From Salinimonas iocasae (GTDB taxonomy: Bacteria; Pseudomonadota; Gammaproteobacteria; Enterobacterales; Alteromonadaceae): a stretch of DNA of 64,000 bases. A program made the translations under genes and the position numbers. Every line of letters begins with the position of its first letter. Position 1 is the first letter of the stretch. Where the stretch lies: assembly GCF_006228385.1 (NCBI RefSeq), contig NZ_CP039852.1, positions 1,380,001 through 1,444,000 of the forward strand, in the 5' to 3' direction. A model generated the notes under the pieces. The model made no database searches, had not been told where the DNA came from, and saw nothing but the letters and a program-made list of their open reading frames with translations. Below are positions 13,108 through 21,229 of this stretch, piece after piece.

Positions 13108-14295
13108 ATGATGGATAACAAAGACAACAAGTGGGAAATAATAAAGCTAACAGAGGGTAGCGAGTCGGGTGATTACCACTCTCACGCATATTACGATATT
13201 CCGGTGTTTGATTCGCAAAGCAGGTTGCTTGCCGGACACCGCGTATCTTTCAAAGAAAGAAGCCCCAAGCCTTCGGACAAAATTGATATTGGGTATATCG
13301 ATTTACAGGGAGATAGATCCTGGAAAAAGGTAGGGGAAAGCACTGCCTGGAGCTGGCAGCAAGGTGCTATGAGCCAATGGTTGCCTCAAACTAAAACGTT
13401 GATATGGAACGACCGCCAGGACAACCGCTTTGTGTCGAGACACTACTGTGCAGAATCTGGTGAGACGAAAACGTTTCCGCACCCGGTATACGCTGTTGCA
13501 CCAGATGGTAAGTTTTTTCTTTCTTTAAATATGGCGAGACTGAACTACGTCAGGCCTGGATATGGTTATGCTGGCGGCGCAGGCCATTTGATGGACTCTT
13601 TGAAGCCCAAAGAAGATGGGGTCTGGAAAATTGATGCAGAAACAGGCGAGCAAAAGTTGCTTTTATCTTTACATGATGCAGCTAAATTTCTTTTATCTCG
13701 TCTACCTGCTCGGCTGCGAATTAGCAACATAATAAGGCGCTATGTTTTCTGGTTTAATCACGTAAAGATGAGTCCGGATGGAAAACGTTTCACTGTGAAA
13801 CTACGATTCCGGGCGCGGGATCTGTCCCGAAGTTGGAATGACTCAATGGGATGTAGCTTGACATGCGGTACAGACGGTCAGGACTTGCGTTTATTAGAGC
13901 ATGCTACCTCACATGTCATCTGGCTTGACAATAAGCGTTTGTATTTTTGGAGACGAGACGCCGTGTATCTTTATGAAGATGCCCCGGGGGGTGGCAAAAA
14001 GCTCAATAAAATTGCGCCGGACCTGATTAATCATAATGTGCACATGCGCCATTTCCCGGATAACCCTGAGCATTTCATTTTTGACACGCCGTACAGGGAA
14101 ACGATAGACCTGTTTACCTATGATGCTGCAGATGCTGAGCAAACGAAAATTGCTACGTTTCATAATCATAATCCAAAACATGGCGAATACCGATGCGATT
14201 TACACCCATGCCCCAGCCCCGATGGGAAATATATCGTTGTCACCTCTATGGATGATGGCGGGCGGCAAATATACTTACTTAAGAAGCGCGCTTAA
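13108..14295 (+). CDS. Beta-propeller protein of unknown function (WD40-like/PD40, PL22-like ending)
   Basis: The 395-aa protein has several PD40/TolB-type blade motifs: VAPDGKFFLSLN (about 131-142), MSPDGKRFTVKL and CPSPDGKYIVVTSMDDGGRQ near the end. No signal peptide is seen. The C-terminal block HNHNPKHGEYRCDLHP followed by the PSPDGK blade resembles the histidine-rich region of oligogalacturonate lyases (PL22), which are also propellers; that link is tentative. The block RLNYVRPGYGYAGG in the middle is unusual. It lies between glycosyltransferase and sulfotransferase genes, so a glycan-related role is likely. The start is one of two adjacent ATGs (13108/13111). Confidence 0.65.
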   Translation: MMDNKDNKWEIIKLTEGSESGDYHSHAYYDIPVFDSQSRLLAGHRVSFKERSPKPSDKIDIGYIDLQGDRSWKKVGESTAWSWQQGAMSQWLPQTKTLIWNDRQDNRFVSRHYCAESGETKTFPHPVYAVAPDGKFFLSLNMARLNYVRPGYGYAGGAGHLMDSLKPKEDGVWKIDAETGEQKLLLSLHDAAKFLLSRLPARLRISNIIRRYVFWFNHVKMSPDGKRFTVKLRFRARDLSRSWNDSMGCSLTCGTDGQDLRLLEHATSHVIWLDNKRLYFWRRDAVYLYEDAPGGGKKLNKIAPDLINHNVHMRHFPDNPEHFIFDTPYRETIDLFTYDAADAEQTKIATFHNHNPKHGEYRCDLHPCPSPDGKYIVVTSMDDGGRQIYLLKKRA

Positions 14296-14665
14296 TAGCA
14301 TCTTATAAACCCCAATTCGCCTTGTCGGCTATGTGTAACAAACATATCATTTACTTTGTTACGCCTTGTCGGCAGCGGGCTTGAATGGCTTAACCGTCTG
14401 GCTCAAAGATTTCCAAGTTAGTTTGATTGCCGTTTGCTGGTCATTACTATTCTGACTATTAGCGTATGGAAACGGGTTACTGCTTCTTGCCATAAATGGG
14501 AAGTATGAAGTTAGTGAAAGTACTCATAGGCGCATCATCGCGGGTTATGGATTTTCTAAAGCAGAATATGGTGTAAATAATACGCCCTGCGGATTGCTGA
14601 AAAAGCGCGAGAAGGGTGTATCAGCCTTGTCATATCTCTTTTCTCATGTCATAGGTATTTAGCGT
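14296..14665. other. Intergenic region with inverted and direct repeats
   Basis: No gene is present. The 12-mer cgccttgtcggc occurs at 14318-14329 and again at 14362-14373. Between them is an 8-bp inverted repeat GTAACAAA (14335-14342) / TTTGTTAC (14355-14362). No T tract follows, so it is not a standard terminator. The promoter of the next gene is presumably in the right-hand part. Confidence 0.5.
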
Positions 14666-15400
14666 ATGAAGCATATATTCAAAAGTGTAGTTGCGAAGGT
14701 ATTCAACAGGAAAACGCGAGATAACAAAATAAAAGACGACGAGAATCAACTTGTTTTTATTCATATCGGAAAATGTGGGGGCTCGTCATTATGGGACGCG
14801 ATAAACAATAGTTCGCTGGTTCGTAAACAATTTACCCGCTTGCATAAAGTTCACATGGGCAAGCCTCCGATTCTCGAAAAGTCGAAATATCTGATAGTGA
14901 TCAGAAATCCCATTAGTCGTACTGTTTCTGCATTCAACTGGCGTTATAAGTTAGTTGTCGAAGACGAAGTACAACGTCACCGGTTTGAAGGTGAATGGGA
15001 AATACTGAGTAAATACAAAACGCTGAACACAATGGCTGAAGCGTTATATAAAAACAATGAATTAAATGAGAAGGTGGCAAGGGAGTTTCAATCTATACAT
15101 CACCTTAAAGAGAACATTGGATTTTACCTGCAAGATCTGCTGGAACACCTTACCCCAGAACAGTTGTTTGGCGTTCTGTCGACAGAGACCCTTAGCGAGG
15201 ATGTGAGGCATCAGCTGGGGGTAACAAGCCTGAAGCGAACTTACGAAAATGGCAAATATGTTAATAATGATAAGAAGTATTTATCGGAATTGGCGTATGA
15301 AAATTTGCGGAAATATTTGCTAACAGACTATCAGTGTCTGGAAAAGCTTATTGGTCTTAAATCATTGACAGTGTGTGATAAAAAGCGTCTGCTACAGTGA
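14666..15400 (+). CDS. Sulfotransferase family 2-like protein
   Basis: The 244-aa protein carries a P-loop-like 5'-PSB motif FIHIGKCGGSSLWD (31-44) and a 3'-phosphate motif YLIVIRNPISRTVSAFNWR (75-93), the pattern of Sulfotransfer_2-type enzymes such as those modifying polysaccharides. No signal peptide is seen, though the first 20 residues are basic. It lies at the right end of the insertion, with its own upstream region. It is unrelated in detail to the first sulfotransferase at 10965, so two distinct acceptor positions are possible. Confidence 0.78.
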   Translation: MKHIFKSVVAKVFNRKTRDNKIKDDENQLVFIHIGKCGGSSLWDAINNSSLVRKQFTRLHKVHMGKPPILEKSKYLIVIRNPISRTVSAFNWRYKLVVEDEVQRHRFEGEWEILSKYKTLNTMAEALYKNNELNEKVAREFQSIHHLKENIGFYLQDLLEHLTPEQLFGVLSTETLSEDVRHQLGVTSLKRTYENGKYVNNDKKYLSELAYENLRKYLLTDYQCLEKLIGLKSLTVCDKKRLLQ

Positions 15401-15954
15401 CAATAGCGTTATCCCAGGCCGTTTACCTGCTCGCTCATAATTGATGTAAACCTTAAAGTACTAAGACTACTTCCTCTACAGAATTAGTGGTTTAAATAAT
15501 GCGTTAATAAATTTTTACTGCAGTAAGCAGCCCTCTGTTCATCCTCAGGACCTTTTATCTCTATTTTCTAATGCACTGGTAATAATTCACATTCTTCCCA
15601 CGTTACAGGCGCAAAACTATCTGCCCCGAGTGATAGTCAAAACGTGGAGTGAGTCTATGTGATACACAGACTTTTATAAAATGATACAGATATTCTGATG
15701 ATTTTTTGGAAAAGACGCGAGGCGTGGAGGTTTGCAGGCAAACTATGTAAAATACGGTTCGCTGTTGTACAGGCAACATGTCGTCACGCACTTTTACCGG
15801 TAAGTGCGAAGTGATGAAAATGTCAGCAAACATTGTAAAAGGTAACACTCACTCATGAAACAGGGCATCCCAGGGCAAGAGACGGTCATTCAACCTTCGT
15901 TTGCTTTTTTCAACAAAGAAGCTCAGCAAGCTTCCGGCATGCGTAGTTACAATC
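15401..15954. other. Gene-free region before recR
   Basis: About 550 bp at the right edge of the insertion. A frame in phase with recR extends upstream to 15901, but homologues start at 15955. No terminator, tRNA or recombination site was recognised. It probably contains the recR promoter, which the insertion has separated from the dnaX-ybaB transcript. Confidence 0.5.
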
Positions 15955-16554
15955 ATGAAATATAGCCCGCTTTTAAGCGAACTAATTTCTGCGCTGACCT
16001 GTCTGCCAGGTGTCGGCAATAAGAGTGCGCAGCGCATGGCATTTAGTTTGTTAGAACGTAACCGGGATGGCGCATTAAAGTTAAGTGCAGTGCTCCATAA
16101 CGCTATGGAGCATATCCGCCATTGTGAGCGATGCAGAACATTCACCGAAGAGCCGGTGTGCGAAATATGTCGCCATCCTCAGCGGAATGAAAGCGGGTTG
16201 TTGTGCATTGTTGAAAGTCCTCAGGACGTTCTGGCTATTGAGCAAACTTCCTCTTATCAGGGCATGTACTTTGTCCTGATGGGGCATCTTTCCCCCATTG
16301 ACGGCGTGGGGCCTGCTGATATTGGACTAGATGAGCTTGAAGCGCGGCTGAAAAAAGAGCCTGTTGAAGAGGTCATTCTTGCCACCAACCCGACGGTTGA
16401 AGGCGAAGCCACTGCACACTATATCAGTCAGTTGTGTGACTCGATGAACATCTCTGCTACCCGTATTGCTCACGGCGTGCCTGTAGGCGGCGAGCTGGAA
16501 TATATCGATGGGAATACACTAACTCACGCATTTTCAGGGCGACGTAAGCTTTAA
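15955..16554 (+). CDS. recR: Recombination mediator RecR
   Basis: RecR acts with RecF and RecO to load RecA on gapped DNA. The 199-aa product (E. coli 201) has the helix-hairpin-helix [14 protein letters not shown] (about 18-31), the C4 zinc finger [16 protein letters not shown] (about 57-72) and the Toprim domain starting [15 protein letters not shown]. The ATG at 15955 (MKYSPLL) matches the family; the upstream extension of the frame does not. It normally follows ybaB without a gap. Confidence 0.96.
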   Translation: MKYSPLLSELISALTCLPGVGNKSAQRMAFSLLERNRDGALKLSAVLHNAMEHIRHCERCRTFTEEPVCEICRHPQRNESGLLCIVESPQDVLAIEQTSSYQGMYFVLMGHLSPIDGVGPADIGLDELEARLKKEPVEEVILATNPTVEGEATAHYISQLCDSMNISATRIAHGVPVGGELEYIDGNTLTHAFSGRRKL

Positions 16555-16588
16555 TCTGTCGTCCGACCGATTTTTTTGCAATTCAACG

Positions 16589-16618
16589 CTTGAATTTCTG
16601 CTCACCAGTCCTTACCTC
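16589..16618 (+). promoter_or_regulatory. Possible sigma32 promoter of htpG
   Basis: CTTGAAT (16589-16595), a 14-nt gap and CCTTACCTC (16610-16618) loosely fit the heat-shock consensus CTTGAAA-N13/14-CCCCATnT. The -35 is good and the -10 is poor. HtpG is a classic sigma32 target, and this is the only candidate between recR and htpG. Confidence 0.35.
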
Positions 16619-16660
16619 CCTGTTTGAATATCGTTGTACTTAACTAGGAGAGTCTGGTTT

Positions 16661-18583
16661 ATGGCTGAAGCAGCCCAACAAGAAACACATGGTTTTCAGA
16701 CGGAAGTAAAACAGCTTCTCAGTCTGATGATCCACTCTTTGTATTCAAACAAAGAAATCTTCCTTCGTGAACTGGTATCAAACGCAGCCGATGCTGCGGA
16801 CAAGTTACGCTTCCGTGCTCTGGAAAATGACAGCTTGTACGAAGATGACGGCGACCTGCGCGTACGAATCAGCGTAGACAAAGAGGCCGGAACGGTTACC
16901 GTTTCTGACAACGGTATCGGTATGAACAGAGATGAAGTTATTTCAAACCTTGGCACCATTGCAAAGTCCGGAACAAAAGACTTCTTTAGCAAGCTTTCAG
17001 GTGATTCAGCGAAAGATTCACAGCTGATTGGTCAGTTTGGAGTTGGCTTTTACTCTGCATTTATCGTTGCTGATAAAGTTATTGTTCGAACTCGCGCAGC
17101 GGGTGCACCCACTGATGAAGCGGTAGAGTGGATCTCCGACGGCGAGGGCGAGTTTACTATCACCTCGATCAATAAGCCTTCACGTGGTACCGAGATTGTG
17201 CTGCATCTGCGTGAAGATGAGAAAGAGTTCGCAGATGATTGGCGTCTGCGCTCTATTGTGAACAAATACTCTGATCACATCAGCATTCCAGTAGAAATGT
17301 ACAAAGAGGAAGTGCCAGAGCGCGATGGTCCGGATGGCGAAAAAATTCCTGCTGAACCGGCTCACTGGGAAGCGGTGAATAAGGCGACTGCGCTGTGGAC
17401 GCGTGAAAAGTCAGAAATTTCTGATGAAGAATATAAAGAATTCTATAAGCATATCTCTCACGATTTCGCTGATCCTCTGAGCTGGGCGCACAATAAAGTT
17501 GAAGGCAAAACGGAATACACCAGTTTGCTTTATATCCCCAGTAAAGCGCCGTTTGATATGTGGAACCGCGACCAGAGCCATGGCCTGAAACTGTATGTAC
17601 AGCGTGTGTTCATTATGGACGATGCTGAGCAGTTTATGCCAACTTACCTGCGCTTCGTCAAAGGCCTGGTTGATTCAAATGACCTGCCATTGAACGTCTC
17701 TCGTGAAATTTTGCAGGATAACAAAATCACTCAGGCGCTTCGTCAGGGCTGTACTAAGCGAGTGCTTGGCATGCTTGAAAAAATGGCGAAGAACGATGCT
17801 GAAAAGTATCAATCTTTCTGGAATGAGTTTGGCAACGTGCTTAAAGAAGGACCTGCTGAAGATTTCTCTAACAAAGAGAAAATTGCTGGTTTACTTCGCT
17901 TCACGTCGACCCACAGTGAAACAGATGCTCAGACGGTGTCTCTTGCAGACTATATCAGCCGGATGAAGGAAGGGCAGGACAAGATTTACTATGTCACCGC
18001 CGATAGTTATCAGGCTGCGAAGAATAGTCCTCACCTTGAAATTTTCCGCAAGAAGGGAATTGAAGTACTTCTGATGGGTGAGCGTATTGATGAATGGTTG
18101 ATGTCTCATCTGACCGAGTTCGATGAGAAGTCATTCCAGTCAATTGCGAAAAGCGATTTGGATCTTGGTGACATGGACGACGAGGAAACCAAGAAAGCCA
18201 AGGAAGATGCCGAAAAAGAAATTGAAGGCGTACTTGAGCGTGTAAAAACGGCGCTAGGTGATAAAGTTGAGGACGTTAAGTTCACACATCGTCTGACCGA
18301 CTCCCCAGCAGTTATTGTTGCTGATGAAAACGGTATGACTACGCAGATGATGAAACTGATGCAGGCAGCTGGTCAGCCAGTGCCTGATGTAAAATATCAT
18401 TTTGAGCTGAATCCTGAACATAGCCTGGTAAAAATGCTGGCTGACATGCAGGATGAGTCATTGTTTGCTCAGTGGTCCCATGTGCTGTTTGACCAGGCTG
18501 CGTTATCGGAGCAGGGAAGTTTGAAAGATCCTTCCAGCTTTGTACGCAACCTCAACGAACTGTTAATGAAAATGGCGAAATAA
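16661..18583 (+). CDS. htpG: Hsp90-family chaperone HtpG
   Basis: This cytoplasmic ATP-dependent chaperone acts with the DnaK system. The 640-aa product has the GHKL ATPase signatures [24 protein letters not shown] and [11 protein letters not shown] in the first 130 residues, then middle and C-terminal dimerisation domains. An upstream in-frame TTG at 16634 was rejected: the ATG at 16661 follows AGGAG at normal spacing. It sits in the conserved recR-htpG-adk order. Confidence 0.97.
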   Translation: MAEAAQQETHGFQTEVKQLLSLMIHSLYSNKEIFLRELVSNAADAADKLRFRALENDSLYEDDGDLRVRISVDKEAGTVTVSDNGIGMNRDEVISNLGTIAKSGTKDFFSKLSGDSAKDSQLIGQFGVGFYSAFIVADKVIVRTRAAGAPTDEAVEWISDGEGEFTITSINKPSRGTEIVLHLREDEKEFADDWRLRSIVNKYSDHISIPVEMYKEEVPERDGPDGEKIPAEPAHWEAVNKATALWTREKSEISDEEYKEFYKHISHDFADPLSWAHNKVEGKTEYTSLLYIPSKAPFDMWNRDQSHGLKLYVQRVFIMDDAEQFMPTYLRFVKGLVDSNDLPLNVSREILQDNKITQALRQGCTKRVLGMLEKMAKNDAEKYQSFWNEFGNVLKEGPAEDFSNKEKIAGLLRFTSTHSETDAQTVSLADYISRMKEGQDKIYYVTADSYQAAKNSPHLEIFRKKGIEVLLMGERIDEWLMSHLTEFDEKSFQSIAKSDLDLGDMDDEETKKAKEDAEKEIEGVLERVKTALGDKVEDVKFTHRLTDSPAVIVADENGMTTQMMKLMQAAGQPVPDVKYHFELNPEHSLVKMLADMQDESLFAQWSHVLFDQAALSEQGSLKDPSSFVRNLNELLMKMAK

Positions 18584-18600
18584 ATCCATAAACTGGCAAA

Positions 18601-18629
18601 AAGCGGGCTTTAAGGCCCGCTTTTTTTTT
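18601..18629 (+). terminator. Terminator after htpG
   Basis: The hairpin GCGGGC-tttaag-GCCCGC is followed by nine T residues, about 18 nt after the htpG stop. It is a strong Rho-independent terminator that separates htpG from adk. Confidence 0.95.
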
Positions 18630-18741
18630 AAGCGTTCAAAAAACAATATTTACAGCATCCTACATTTTGTTAATTATTCGTGACAGTACACGGCGAAAAT
18701 GTCTTCGATTTTAGTCGTAGTGCCCGATTTAAAAGCGCTGA

Positions 18742-19455
<714 letters not shown>

Positions 19456-19469
19456 TCCAGAATCAATGA

Positions 19470-19493
19470 AAAGGCCGCTTAGCGGCCTTTTTA
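19470..19493 (+). terminator. Terminator after adk
   Basis: The hairpin AAGGCCGC-ttA-GCGGCCTT with a T run lies just after the adk stop. A second inverted repeat, AAGCCCG...CGGGCTT (about 19570-19596), lies further on and may be an additional terminator. Confidence 0.92.
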
Positions 19494-19666
19494 GTTATAT
19501 AATACATAAAAATATCCGGCAGGCTGGTTGTAAACTGTTATGTATGCTGGCCAGTACTAAATAAGACGTAAGCCCGAGATACATCACCCGGGCTTATTCT
19601 AAAATTCATCTTTGCGCTTAAGCGTCCGAGTTGCCACAATAGAGCGTAAACACAGGGAGTTTCCTC

Positions 19667-20065
19667 ATGGGCATGCCAGTCACCGCATTTTACGCTAGTC
19701 TGCTAGGGCTTTGTTACCTGTATCTTTCCGCATCTGTTATACATATCCGGCGACAAGAACAGATTAGTCTTGGAACCGGCGATAGCGTCGTACTTGAACG
19801 CCTGAACCGCGCTCACGGCAATTTCAACGAATATGTGCCCATCACATTAATATTACTGGCGTGTCTTGAGAGCTTTAGCGCCATACAGTGGATATTGCAC
19901 GTTGGTGCTAACGCATTATTGTTCGGCAGGATCCTGCATGCATACGGGCTTCAGAAACATAATGGCGCCAGCTGGCAGCGGCAGATAGGCATGGTGTTAA
20001 CATTCCTTTCTATGTTGTTCCTGTGTTGTGCGAATCTCTACATGATTCACTACACGGTGGTTTAG
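19667..20065 (+). CDS. MAPEG-family membrane protein (YecN-like)
   Basis: The 132-aa protein has four hydrophobic segments and the MAPEG signature ERLNRAHGNFNEYVP (about 45-59), whose Arg, His, Asn and Glu form the glutathione site in characterised members. Bacterial YecN-type members have no settled substrate. A good AGGGAG precedes the ATG at 19667. Its stop abuts the next ATG (TTTAGATG), so the two genes are translationally coupled. Confidence 0.88.
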   Translation: MGMPVTAFYASLLGLCYLYLSASVIHIRRQEQISLGTGDSVVLERLNRAHGNFNEYVPITLILLACLESFSAIQWILHVGANALLFGRILHAYGLQKHNGASWQRQIGMVLTFLSMLFLCCANLYMIHYTVV

Positions 20066-21199
20066 ATGACGCCATTTCGTGAACTTGTTACGCCGGCATG
20101 TATTATTGATGAGCAGAAATTAAGTGCAAATGCCAGGCGTATGGCTACCGTTGCAGAAAACGCCGGAGTCGCTTTGCGTCCTCATGTCAAAACATTAAAA
20201 AGTCTTGAGGCGGCGCAGATTTATGCACCGCTTTCGTCACCCGTTACTGTGTCTACTCTGGCCGAAGCGAAGGCGTTTGCGCAGGCTGGTTATACGGATA
20301 TTTTGTATGCGGTGGGTTTAACGCCCAACAAAATCGGTGTAGTTAATGAGCTTCTTGCCGAACAGGTCCGGCTTACCGTACTTATTGATAGCGTCGCTGC
20401 GGCTCAAGCCTTAGCGCGTCAGGCAAGGATGCTGTCCGCTACACTTTATGTTGCTATAGAGGTGGATACAGACGGCCACAGGGCTGGTGTCGACGCTGAG
20501 TCAAAAGCATTGATTGATATCGCTGTAATAACTAATCGGTCAGACAACCTTACTGTAGCTGGTGTGATGGCACATGCAGGCGCTTCCTATGGTGCATTTG
20601 ACATAGAGTCCCGCCAGCATCTTGCACAGCAGGAGTGTGATAAATCTTTACTGGCTGCGGCTAGACTTGAAGATGCCGGTCACAGTGTGACTATGATATC
20701 CGTTGGTTCTACACCAACGGCCTTATCTGGCATTACCCATGAAGGAATTACTGAACTGCGAGCAGGTGTGTATGCTACATTCGATTGTGTAATGGCCGGG
20801 CTGGGTGTTTGTCAATACAGCGAGATAGCGCTGAGTGTGCTGACCAGTGTTATCGGACGCCAGGATGATAAAGGCTGGGTGCTGGTTGATGCCGGCTGGA
20901 TGGCACTATCCCGTGATACCGGCACAGCGTCGCATTCTGTGGATTGCGGATATGGTTTGGTATGTGACGAACATGGCGAACTGCTTGACGGCTGGATTGT
21001 GCAGCAGACCAATCAGGAGCACGGAGTTATTGTTCATAGAGATGGGCTGACACCCGATGACACGCAGTTTGGTTACGGTAAGATGCTGAGGATCCTTCCG
21101 ATACATGCTTGTGCTACAGCAGGTCAGTTCAGTGAATATCACGTTACAACGGATAATATTCACTCTGAGAAAGTGTGGCAAAGAATTAATGGATGGTAA
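20066..21199 (+). CDS. PLP enzyme of the D-serine dehydratase / D-threonine aldolase-like family
   Basis: The N-terminal alanine-racemase-type barrel carries the presumed PLP lysine K42 in RPHVKTLKS. The C-terminal metal site has His347 and Cys349 (PIHACAT). The His-x-Cys pair is that of Zn-dependent D-serine and D-threo-3-hydroxyaspartate dehydratases; D-threonine aldolases use His-x-Asp. A D-amino-acid dehydratase is therefore favoured. The protein is 377 aa with no signal peptide. It starts at the base after the stop of the MAPEG gene and ends at a bidirectional terminator. Confidence 0.8.
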   Translation: MTPFRELVTPACIIDEQKLSANARRMATVAENAGVALRPHVKTLKSLEAAQIYAPLSSPVTVSTLAEAKAFAQAGYTDILYAVGLTPNKIGVVNELLAEQVRLTVLIDSVAAAQALARQARMLSATLYVAIEVDTDGHRAGVDAESKALIDIAVITNRSDNLTVAGVMAHAGASYGAFDIESRQHLAQQECDKSLLAAARLEDAGHSVTMISVGSTPTALSGITHEGITELRAGVYATFDCVMAGLGVCQYSEIALSVLTSVIGRQDDKGWVLVDAGWMALSRDTGTASHSVDCGYGLVCDEHGELLDGWIVQQTNQEHGVIVHRDGLTPDDTQFGYGKMLRILPIHACATAGQFSEYHVTTDNIHSEKVWQRINGW

Positions 21200-21228
21200 A
21201 AAAAGCCCGCATCAAGCGGGCTTTTTTG
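21200..21228. terminator. Bidirectional terminator
   Basis: The hairpin GCCCGC-atcaa-GCGGGC is flanked by A and T runs on both sides. It lies between the convergent PLP-enzyme gene and the TonB receptor, and should terminate both transcripts. Confidence 0.93.
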
Positions 21229-21229
21229 A

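Noticed and set aside
14335..14362. Integron attC site
   Set aside because: The inverted repeat GTAACAAA/TTTGTTAC looks attC-like at first, but the GTTRRRY core boxes are absent and there is no integrase.
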